Position numbers and translations under genes: made by a program. DNA of 64,000 nt from contig NZ_MSRR01000027.1 in the NCBI RefSeq assembly GCF_001956585.1, positions 1-64,000 of the forward strand, given 5' to 3'. Positions 8,885-16,236 of this stretch are shown here, piece after piece. The first letter of the stretch is position 1, and each line of letters opens with the position of its first letter. This DNA comes from Actinomyces naeslundii. GTDB lineage: Bacteria; Actinomycetota; Actinomycetes; Actinomycetales; Actinomycetaceae. Below the pieces are notes generated by a model that had not been told where the DNA came from, made no database searches, and was given only the letters and a program-made list of their open reading frames with translations.

Positions 8885-10762
8885 TCAGGCCCGACGGCGC
8901 AGCAGCACCGAGTCCCAGCCGGCCAGGACCGCGGGCAGCCCCGCGTGCCCGGAGCCGGGCTGGACGTCCGGGTCGCCGGCGCGCAGGACCTGCTCGGCCT
9001 CGGTCCACTGCCCCGCCTGCAGCCCCTCGGCCGCGAGCGCGGCCAGCAGACCGCCTTCACCGGTCAGGGTCAGGTCATCGCGGGCGCACTGGGCGATGAG
9101 CAGGAGCTGCTCGACGCGGTTCTCACCCGTCTCATCCGGCTCCGGGGACCGCCACTGACGCAGGATGACCCAGGCGGTGGGGTGGTCGGCCGCCAGGAGC
9201 CGGAAGGTGCCCAGGGCGAGGGCGTCGTCGTCGTGGCGCAGTGCGATGAGGGAGCGGTAGTGCTCGAAGACGCTGCCGGGCACTCCCGCCTGGGCTGCGG
9301 CGTGGACGGTGCCGTGGTCGGGAGCCAGGGCGATCCAGGGCTCGCCGGTGGTGAACCCGGCCTTCTCGCTACCGTCCCAGTGAACGGGGGTGCGGGCGTT
9401 GTCCCGGGAGATGGGGGCCAGACCGGTCAGGACGGCGGCCGGGTCGTCGCCGGCGCGCACGCGCTCGTGGAAGTGGTTGATGGACTCCAGGTCCCGGTAG
9501 TCCTTGATGGAGCGGAAGACCGTGTTGGCCATGCCGAGCTCCTCACCCTGGTAGACGTAGGGCGTGCCGCGGTGGGTGTGGAGGATCGTGGCGAGGGTCT
9601 TGGCCGAGCGGACGCGCCAGGCCGGGTCGTCGTCGCCGAAGCGGGAGACGGCGCGGGGCTGGTCGTGGTTGTCCCAGTAGGCGGAGTTCCAGCCCTTCTC
9701 CGCCGTGACGACGCCGGAGGAGTCCGTGACGGGGGCGAGGGCCGCCTGCCAGTCGGCGAGGTTCTTCTTGAGGACGACCAGGTTGAGGGGCTGCGGGTCG
9801 AACTTGCCTCCGGGCCCGTCGGTGAGACTGACGTGCTCGAACTGGAAGACCATGTCGAGCTCGGCGCGGGCGGGGTCGGTGTAGAGGGCGGCCTCGCTTC
9901 GCGTGGCTCCGGGCATCTCGCCAACGGTGATGACGTGGCCGGGCCGGGGTGCGAGGACCTCTTGGTTCATCTCGTGGAGGAACTCGTGGATGCGCGGCCC
10001 GTTGGCCACCGCGGCGAAGGCGTTGCCGTAGAGGTCGCCCTCGCCCTGGGGCGCGTCGGTGAGCGGGTAGGTCTTGGAGATGAAGTTGATGACGTCCATG
10101 CGGAAGCCGTCAACACCGCGCTCCAGCCACCAGGTCATCATCTCGTAAACGGCGCGGCGCATCTCGGGGTTCTCCCAGTTGAGGTCGGGCTGCTTGGGTG
10201 AGAAGAGGTGCAGGTAGAACTCCTGGGTGTCCTCGTCCCAGGCCCAGGCCGACCCGGAGAAGGCCGATCCCCAGTTGGTGGGCTCGGTGCCCGGCTGCCC
10301 GGGAGCCAGCCCGTCGACCTGCCGGGCGGGTTTCCAGATGTACCAGTCACGCTTGGGGTCCTGCGTCGAGGAGCGGCTGGCGGTGAACCAGGGGTGCTCG
10401 TCGCTGGTGTGGTTGACGACGAGGTCCATGACCAGACGCATGCCGCGGGCGTGGAGCCCCTCGATGAGGGCATCGAGGTCCTCCAGGGAGCCGAAGAGGG
10501 GGTCGATGTCCTGGTAGTCGGAGATGTCGTAGCCGTTGTCGTCCTGCGGGGAGCGGTAGACGGGGCTGAGCCACACGACGTCGACCCCGAGCTCGTCGAG
10601 GTGGTCCAGGCGGTTGGTCAGACCCGGGATGTCACCAATTCCGTCGCCGTCGGAGTCGGCGAAGGAGCGGGGGTAGACCTGGTAGACGACGGCGCGGCGC
10701 CACCAGTCCGGTTCGTCACCGACGTGGTGGGGAGAGACGACCAGAGGTGCGGGACGGGTCAT
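8885..10762 (-). CDS. GH13 alpha-glucosidase (oligo-1,6-glucosidase type)
   Basis: A 625-residue glycoside hydrolase of family GH13, likely cytoplasmic (no signal peptide). Catalytic residues are visible: nucleophile Asp223 in GFRMDV, acid/base Glu282 in TVGEMPG and the transition-state Asp367 in WDNHDQPR. The N-terminus WWRRAVVYQVYPRSFADSDG is typical of exo-acting alpha-glucosidases on maltose, isomaltose or short dextrins. The ATG at 10762 is preceded by GGAAGGAAG, so the longer reading back to 11080 is rejected. It is divergent from a GH31 gene, suggesting a shared sugar-responsive control region. Confidence 0.9.
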   Translation of the reverse strand: MTRPAPLVVSPHHVGDEPDWWRRAVVYQVYPRSFADSDGDGIGDIPGLTNRLDHLDELGVDVVWLSPVYRSPQDDNGYDISDYQDIDPLFGSLEDLDALIEGLHARGMRLVMDLVVNHTSDEHPWFTASRSSTQDPKRDWYIWKPARQVDGLAPGQPGTEPTNWGSAFSGSAWAWDEDTQEFYLHLFSPKQPDLNWENPEMRRAVYEMMTWWLERGVDGFRMDVINFISKTYPLTDAPQGEGDLYGNAFAAVANGPRIHEFLHEMNQEVLAPRPGHVITVGEMPGATRSEAALYTDPARAELDMVFQFEHVSLTDGPGGKFDPQPLNLVVLKKNLADWQAALAPVTDSSGVVTAEKGWNSAYWDNHDQPRAVSRFGDDDPAWRVRSAKTLATILHTHRGTPYVYQGEELGMANTVFRSIKDYRDLESINHFHERVRAGDDPAAVLTGLAPISRDNARTPVHWDGSEKAGFTTGEPWIALAPDHGTVHAAAQAGVPGSVFEHYRSLIALRHDDDALALGTFRLLAADHPTAWVILRQWRSPEPDETGENRVEQLLLIAQCARDDLTLTGEGGLLAALAAEGLQAGQWTEAEQVLRAGDPDVQPGSGHAGLPAVLAGWDSVLLRRRA

Positions 10763-11021
10763 GGGAGGCTTCCTTCCTACCGGCGTGTGGCGGAATCTGA
10801 AGGGGAGACAGGAGCAGGTGAGAGCAGCCCCGTCCGCATCGGGGCTGCAGGCGTCACCCGGGTGCACGACGTCGGGCCCGGCAGCTCGGGAACCGTCCCG
10901 GCTGCACCGCCGCAGTCTTGGCGGCCCCGTGCCGATTGTGTCAGAAAGCGCTGCCAGCCGCGGCCGATTATGATGATCTCTCGCGCCTTGCCCCAGGTGC
11001 CACCTCTCCCATCGTGTCCCT
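10763..11021. promoter_or_regulatory. divergent control region of the GH13 and GH31 genes
   Basis: This 259-bp stretch separates two divergent glucosidase genes. At 10941-10957 the sequence TCAGAAAGCGCTGCCAG resembles the AAGCGCTT core of LacI-family operators, although only one arm fits well. No strong promoter is obvious. Confidence 0.3.
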
Positions 11022-13583
11022 GTGACGACCCCTGTGAAAGGCCGATCGTTGGTTTCTCCTCTCTCCAATGCCCCTGACACGCTGCGTCCGGCAGCAGCCC
11101 CTGCCGAGGCGGTCGTCGTCGGGACGACGCCGGCCGAGTCCCGTTACCGGTTCACGGTGCTGACCTCCCGACTCATCCGCATGGAGTTCTCTCCCTCGGG
11201 CGTGTTCACCGACGCCGCTACCCAGCTGGTCGTGAACCGGGATCTCGGCGAGGCGCCGTTGTTCCGGGTGGTGCGGGGTGAGGACCGATTGGAGATCGTC
11301 ACCGAGCACCTGCACCTGACCCATATCCCCTCGCTGGGCTTCTCCCCATCGGGCCTCAGCGTCAGGCTGCGCTCGACGGCGCTCCACGCCCACGGCGGCA
11401 CCTGGCACCACGGCGACGTGTGGGACCCCGACGAGACCTTCCCGACGAACCTGGGCGGCACCACCCGCACCCTCGATGAGGCCGACGGCGCCGTCGCCCT
11501 CAGCCCGGGACTGCTGAGCCTGAACGGCATCACCGCCCTGGACGACTCTGCCTCGCTGCTGCTCACCCAGGACGAGTGGGTCCGGCCCCGTGAGTCCGGC
11601 AACCGCCTGGCCGACGGGGCGCAGGACCTCTACGTCTTCGGCTACGGCCAGGACTACCGGGGGGCGCTGCGCGACTTCTTCCGCCTCACCGGCCCAAGCC
11701 CTCTCATTCCGCGGGCGCTGCTGGGCAACTGGTGGAGCCGCTACTACCCCTACAGCGGCCAGGAGTACCTGGCGCTCATGGACCGCTTCACCGCCGAGGA
11801 GCTGCCCTTCTCCGTGGCCGTCATCGACATGGACTGGCACCTCACCGACATCGACCCGGCGATCGGCACGGGCTGGACCGGCTACACCTGGAACCGGGAT
11901 CTCTTCCCAGACCCTGCGGCCTTCCTGGCCGGCCTGCATGAGCGGGGCATGCTCACCACGCTCAACGTCCACCCCGCCCAGGGGGTGCGGCGCCACGAGG
12001 AGGCCTATGAGGAGGTCTGCGCCGACCTGGGCCTGGATGCCGGCAGCGGGGAGGATGTGCCCTTCAACGTCGCCGACCGGGTCTTCATGGGCTCCTACCT
12101 CTCGCGCCTCCACCACCGGCTGGAGGACCAGGGCGTGGACTTCTGGTGGCTGGACTGGCAGCAGGGCGGCTCCACGACGGTTCCCGGCCTGGATCCGTTG
12201 TGGATGCTCAACCACGTCCACTACCTCGACTCGGGCCGCGAGCGCCCGACGGAGGCGGGCGGCGTGGAGCGGCGTCGGCCGGTGACCTTCTCCCGCTTCG
12301 CCGATGCCTCGAGCCACCGCACCCCGGTGGGCTTCTCCGGGGACACGATCATCAGCTGGGACTCCCTGCGCTTCCAGCCGCGGTTCACGGCCACGGCCGC
12401 CAATATCGGCTACTTCTGGTGGTCCAACGACATCGGCGGGCACATGCTGGGCTACAGCGATGACGCGATGGCGGCGCGATGGTTCCAGCTGGGCTGCTTC
12501 TCCCCCATCAACCGCCTGCACTCGTCGAACTCGGCCTTCACCTCCAAGGAGCCATGGCGCTACTCTCGCGACGCGCGCGCCACGATGGAGGCGCACCTGA
12601 GGCTGCGCCACCGGCTGGTGCCCTACCTGTACACGTGGGCGCGGCGCTCGGTGAGCGAGGGCGTGGGACCGGTGCGTCCGCTCTACCACGACCACCCGCG
12701 GACGCTGGCCGCCTACGAGCACCGGAACACCTTCTGCTTCGGAGACCTGCTGGTGGTGCCCTTCACCTCCCCACTGGACGAGACCACCGGCCTGGGCCGG
12801 GAGCTGACCTGGCTGCCCGACGGCGTCTGGTACGACCTGCCCACGGGGCGCCGTTATGAGGCCGCCGCCGGCGGGCACGGGCGCATGCTGAGTCTGTCGC
12901 GCCCACTGGACCGCATCGGTGTCCTGGCCAGGGCCGGCTCGGTCATCCCGCTGGCCGGGAACCTGATGGAGGCAGCCGGGGACAATCCGCGCGAGCTGGA
13001 GGTCGTCGTCGTGCCCGGAGACTCGGGGTCCTTCACCCTGGAGGAGGACGATGGCTCGGCCGAGCCGGGGCCGGACCGGGTCGCCCGCACGCACATGGCA
13101 CTGACCTGGCCGGACACCGAGGACGAGGACGGCGGGGACGCGGTGCTGCGTATCCGCCTGGAGGGGGCCGCCGACGTCGTCCCGGACTCACGGAAGGTGA
13201 CGGTACGGCTTCTGTCCTGTCGGGTGGCGGGCGCCTGGCTGGGGGTGGGCGAGCAGGCGTGCCGACTGGCCACCGAGGAGGTCGATGGTGACGGATTCAC
13301 TCTGGGGGCGGGCACGCTCGTGCACGTCGGTGAGCTGTCCCGCCAGGAGCTGGCCGACGGCGTCGGACTGGTGCTGCGCGGCACGCGGCAGGAGCCGATG
13401 GACTGGCGCGACGAGGTCCACACGATCCTGGATACCGCGCGCGTGGAGTACATGGCCAAGGACCTGGCCTGGGCCGCTGTGCAGAGGGGCCTGAGCGGGA
13501 CCGCCCTCCTGGGTGAGATGGAGGCCCTGGGACTGCCTGAGACGCTGCGAGCCGCCGTGGCCGAGGTACTCCCCCACTCCTGA
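11022..13583 (+). CDS. GH31 alpha-glucosidase/alpha-xylosidase-type glycoside hydrolase
   Basis: An 853-residue protein of glycoside hydrolase family 31. The catalytic (beta/alpha)8 domain carries nucleophile Asp378 in WWLDWQQG and acid/base Asp441 in FSGDTIISW. The N-terminal beta domain and C-terminal beta-sandwich regions (to about residue 680) are present, with an extra C-terminal region of about 170 residues. There is no signal peptide, so action is cytoplasmic. The GTG at 11022 is the longest start; a second GTG is four codons in. Substrate preference (maltose, isomaltose or isoprimeverose) cannot be settled. The partner GH13 gene is divergent. Confidence 0.88.
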   Translation: MTTPVKGRSLVSPLSNAPDTLRPAAAPAEAVVVGTTPAESRYRFTVLTSRLIRMEFSPSGVFTDAATQLVVNRDLGEAPLFRVVRGEDRLEIVTEHLHLTHIPSLGFSPSGLSVRLRSTALHAHGGTWHHGDVWDPDETFPTNLGGTTRTLDEADGAVALSPGLLSLNGITALDDSASLLLTQDEWVRPRESGNRLADGAQDLYVFGYGQDYRGALRDFFRLTGPSPLIPRALLGNWWSRYYPYSGQEYLALMDRFTAEELPFSVAVIDMDWHLTDIDPAIGTGWTGYTWNRDLFPDPAAFLAGLHERGMLTTLNVHPAQGVRRHEEAYEEVCADLGLDAGSGEDVPFNVADRVFMGSYLSRLHHRLEDQGVDFWWLDWQQGGSTTVPGLDPLWMLNHVHYLDSGRERPTEAGGVERRRPVTFSRFADASSHRTPVGFSGDTIISWDSLRFQPRFTATAANIGYFWWSNDIGGHMLGYSDDAMAARWFQLGCFSPINRLHSSNSAFTSKEPWRYSRDARATMEAHLRLRHRLVPYLYTWARRSVSEGVGPVRPLYHDHPRTLAAYEHRNTFCFGDLLVVPFTSPLDETTGLGRELTWLPDGVWYDLPTGRRYEAAAGGHGRMLSLSRPLDRIGVLARAGSVIPLAGNLMEAAGDNPRELEVVVVPGDSGSFTLEEDDGSAEPGPDRVARTHMALTWPDTEDEDGGDAVLRIRLEGAADVVPDSRKVTVRLLSCRVAGAWLGVGEQACRLATEEVDGDGFTLGAGTLVHVGELSRQELADGVGLVLRGTRQEPMDWRDEVHTILDTARVEYMAKDLAWAAVQRGLSGTALLGEMEALGLPETLRAAVAEVLPHS

Positions 13584-13648
13584 GCACGGCGCGAGGGCCG
13601 GCTCTGGCGGGTGAGCGCGAACTGGCCGGCGCTACCGCAGCCCGCGGC

Positions 13649-13654
13649 TAGGCT
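13649..13654 (+). promoter_or_regulatory. TAGGCT -10 box of a probable leaderless promoter
   Basis: TAGGCT ends 7 bases before the ATG at 13662. This spacing places the transcription start at or next to the start codon, as in leaderless actinobacterial genes. It also argues for 13662 rather than the in-frame upstream start at 13611. Confidence 0.55.
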
Positions 13655-13661
13655 GTCGGTC

Positions 13662-14306
13662 ATGAGTGAGAGTCCCTCCCCCCGTTTCCCCGAGGCCGAG
13701 CCCTACTTCGTCGGGGACGAGCGCACCAATCGCGAGCGCATGCTCGCCGGTGACTGGTACGTCTCCGACGACCCGGACAGTGCCAGGATCGCGGCGCACG
13801 CCCGCAAGATGCTCTACCGCTTCGAGCGGGCCTTCGCCGAGGGTGAGGAGGACTGCTGGGACCTGCTGCGCTCGGCGATCCCGGGACTGGGTGACAAGGC
13901 TCGCCTGCTGCCGCCGGTGCGTGTGGACTACGGGGACAACATCACCGTGGGTGAGGGGACCTTCGCCAACTACGGGCTCGTGGCGCTCGACGTCGTGGAG
14001 ATCCGTATCGGTGCCCACTGCCAGATCGGCCCGAACGTCCAGCTGCTCACGCCGGTCCATCCCCTGGAGCCGACGCCGCGCGCCTGCTCCCTGGAGGCGG
14101 CCGACCCCATCACGATCGGGGACAACGTGTGGCTGGGCGGTGGGGTGATCGTGTGTCCCGGTGTGACCATCGGGGACAACTGCGTCATCGGCGCGGGCTC
14201 GGTGGTCACCAAGGACATTCCCGCCGGCAGCCTCGCAGTGGGCAACCCGGCCCGGGTCCTGCGCCAGCTGGACGACTCCACCTTCGGGCCCCGACATCAG
14301 TCGTGA
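13662..14306 (+). CDS. maa: maltose/galactoside-type sugar O-acetyltransferase
   Basis: Transfers acetyl from acetyl-CoA to a sugar hydroxyl. The 214-residue protein has the MAC N-terminal domain (about 15-70, with ERMLAGDWY) and a left-handed beta-helix of hexapeptide repeats (TVGEGTFANYG, ITIGDNVWLGGG, VTIGDNCVIGAGS). The conserved catalytic histidine is in TPVHPLEP. It resembles the maltose O-acetyltransferase/LacA/NodL group, and its placement next to glucosidase genes supports a sugar substrate. The start was chosen from the leaderless -10 box. The gene symbol is a family-level assignment. Confidence 0.85.
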   Translation: MSESPSPRFPEAEPYFVGDERTNRERMLAGDWYVSDDPDSARIAAHARKMLYRFERAFAEGEEDCWDLLRSAIPGLGDKARLLPPVRVDYGDNITVGEGTFANYGLVALDVVEIRIGAHCQIGPNVQLLTPVHPLEPTPRACSLEAADPITIGDNVWLGGGVIVCPGVTIGDNCVIGAGSVVTKDIPAGSLAVGNPARVLRQLDDSTFGPRHQS

Positions 14307-14401
14307 CGCTTGCGTACGACGCCGCGTCACACCCAAGACTGAGGCTGCGCCGCAATCGGCCCCGTCAACCGGCTCCATGACCTGTCCAAGGAGACGTCAC
14401 G

Positions 14402-15121
14402 ATGAACCCCGAAGCTTTCTCCGACCTGGCCACTGCCCGGCATTCTGTGCGCGACTTCCGGCCTGACCCGGTGCCGAGCCAGGTCCTCGACGCGATCCTT
14501 GACGATGCCCGTCAGGCCCCGAGCTGGTCGAACACACGGCCCTTCATGGTGGCGCTGGCCACCGGTGAGCGGGCGGATCGCCTGCGCTCGGCCTACATCG
14601 CCGAGTTCGATGCCACACTGCCCTTCCAGCACAAGGAGCCCGGCGCCATGGCCCGCCTGGTCCTGAGCGGCAAGGCGCCCGACGGCGACTACCGCACCTG
14701 GGCGCCCTACCCCGCGGAGCTGCTGCCCCACTCCCAGGCTGTCGGCGGCCGGCTGTACGCGCACATGGGTATCGCGAGGGACGACCGCGAGGCCCGCGAC
14801 GCGGCCGCCCGCCGCAACTGCGAGGCCTTCGACGCACCGATCATCGGTTTCGTCCTTATCCACAAGGGCTTCATGCCCTTCGCAGCGCTCGACGCCGGGA
14901 TCATGCTGCAGACCCTGTTCCTATCGGCCAAGGCCCACGGCGTCGACTCCTGCCCCCTCGGGGTCCTGGCCACCTGGCGCCGCCCCTTCGACGCCGAGTT
15001 CGAGGCACCGGCCGACTACCACCTCATCACGGGCTTCGCCCTGGGGCATGCCTCCGACGCCCCGGTCAACGACTTCCGGGCTGAGCGGCGCCCCGTACGC
15101 CTGGTGCCGACCCGTTCATGA
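14402..15121 (+). CDS. nitroreductase-family oxidoreductase
   Basis: A 239-residue flavin-dependent nitroreductase homologue. The N-terminal RHSVRDF and QAPSWSNTRPF segments match the FMN-binding region of the family, and the C-terminal GFALGHASD segment matches the second flavin contact. The ATG at 14402 follows CCAAGGAGA. It is about 25 residues longer than the nitroreductase at 8124-8771 and clearly a different subtype. Its 3' end overlaps the convergent CPBP gene by 56 bp. Confidence 0.87.
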   Translation: MNPEAFSDLATARHSVRDFRPDPVPSQVLDAILDDARQAPSWSNTRPFMVALATGERADRLRSAYIAEFDATLPFQHKEPGAMARLVLSGKAPDGDYRTWAPYPAELLPHSQAVGGRLYAHMGIARDDREARDAAARRNCEAFDAPIIGFVLIHKGFMPFAALDAGIMLQTLFLSAKAHGVDSCPLGVLATWRRPFDAEFEAPADYHLITGFALGHASDAPVNDFRAERRPVRLVPTRS

Positions 15122-16130
15122 CTGGGGGCGGGCCGTCACCAACCACGCTGCTCGACGGCGCCGCCGGGCGGCGCCAGCAGGGCGGGACGATGAGCCCGCG
15201 CCGGTGAACCGCAACCAGCACGGCCAGACCGGCCGTCGTGCACAGCAGGACTGCAACGACGGATCCCTCGACCCCCATGGATCCGCCAGTGAGCAGATCG
15301 GGGCCGGTGAAGCGGGCCTCGATGAGTCCGCGCCCCGATCCGGTGCCAGAGATGTCGGAACCGAAGACGCCGCCCTGGACGAAGTTCCAGGCGACATGCA
15401 CCCCGATCGCCAGCCACAGGCGCCGGGTGAGCAGGTAGCAGGCGCCCAGCAGGATTCCTGCCTCCAGCACGATCGCCACCGAGCCGAAGACCGTGGCATG
15501 AGAGTTGGTCAGGTGGGCGGCGCCGAAGAACACCGCAGTGATGGCCAACGCCCACCAGGTCCCCAGCCATCCCTCGATGATGCGCAGCATGACACCCCTG
15601 ACGAGGATCTCCTCGGTGAATCCTGCGAAGATTCCGGCTCCGAGACCGGCGAGGATCCCCGTGCTCCAGCCGACGTCCACCACATGGTAGGAACCGAGCA
15701 GGGCCAGAACCCCGATGACGGCGCACATGAGCAGCGCCCCCATGGCGAGGCCGACCGAGAACTCGCGCAGCGCCGCCCCGCGCCCGCCGAGCTCAATGAC
15801 GGGCCGGCCACCGATGAGGCGCACCAGCAGCCAGTACCCGAGCAGGACCAGGGGCGCTGCGCTGATCGCCGTGACGATTCCGCCACCCGACAAGGTCTCA
15901 ACACCACCATTGGCCGTGAGACGCGCGAATCCGGTGATCACTGCGAGAATCACTGCGAAAGTCTGAGCGCCGATGACGACCGGGACTCCCAGAAGGAACT
16001 GGAGCCAGCCGAGGCGCTCCGCCTTTCGCGGAGGGATGCGCCACTGGGGACTGACCGGAACGAGCCGGTCCAGGAGGCGAGGAGTCCGAGGCTCCAATGA
16101 TGAAGCCGGAGAGGAAGCCGGGGTGTTCAT
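15066..16130 (-). CDS. CPBP-family intramembrane glutamic endopeptidase
   Basis: A 354-residue membrane protein with about eight hydrophobic segments and the CPBP motifs FTEEILVRGV (EExxxR), FFGAAHLTN (FxxxH) and GVHVAWNF (HxxxN). The ATG at 16130 was chosen because the upstream reading to 16292 is not membrane-like and is dense in charged residues. It is only distantly similar to the CPBP protein at 7268-8134. The tail after the last helix overlaps the convergent nitroreductase. The substrate is unknown. Confidence 0.82.
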   Translation of the reverse strand: MNTPASSPASSLEPRTPRLLDRLVPVSPQWRIPPRKAERLGWLQFLLGVPVVIGAQTFAVILAVITGFARLTANGGVETLSGGGIVTAISAAPLVLLGYWLLVRLIGGRPVIELGGRGAALREFSVGLAMGALLMCAVIGVLALLGSYHVVDVGWSTGILAGLGAGIFAGFTEEILVRGVMLRIIEGWLGTWWALAITAVFFGAAHLTNSHATVFGSVAIVLEAGILLGACYLLTRRLWLAIGVHVAWNFVQGGVFGSDISGTGSGRGLIEARFTGPDLLTGGSMGVEGSVVAVLLCTTAGLAVLVAVHRRGLIVPPCWRRPAAPSSSVVGDGPPPVMNGSAPGVRGAAQPGSR

Positions 16131-16236
16131 GACCCCAGTGTTTCCTGCCTGCCGGTAGCCACGCCTCCCCCGCCAGGAGGAACCGGCCCTTATCCCGCGC
16201 TCAGCGCAGTTCTCGGTAGCGTGAGAGATTGATCCG

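Noticed and set aside
8885-11080. GH13 start at 11080
   Set aside because: The extra N-terminus is not family-like and would run through the divergent promoter; GGAAGGAAG supports the ATG at 10762.
10968-13094. 708-codon minus-strand ORF
   Set aside because: Antisense to the GH31 gene, which has clear catalytic motifs; it shows no domain of its own.
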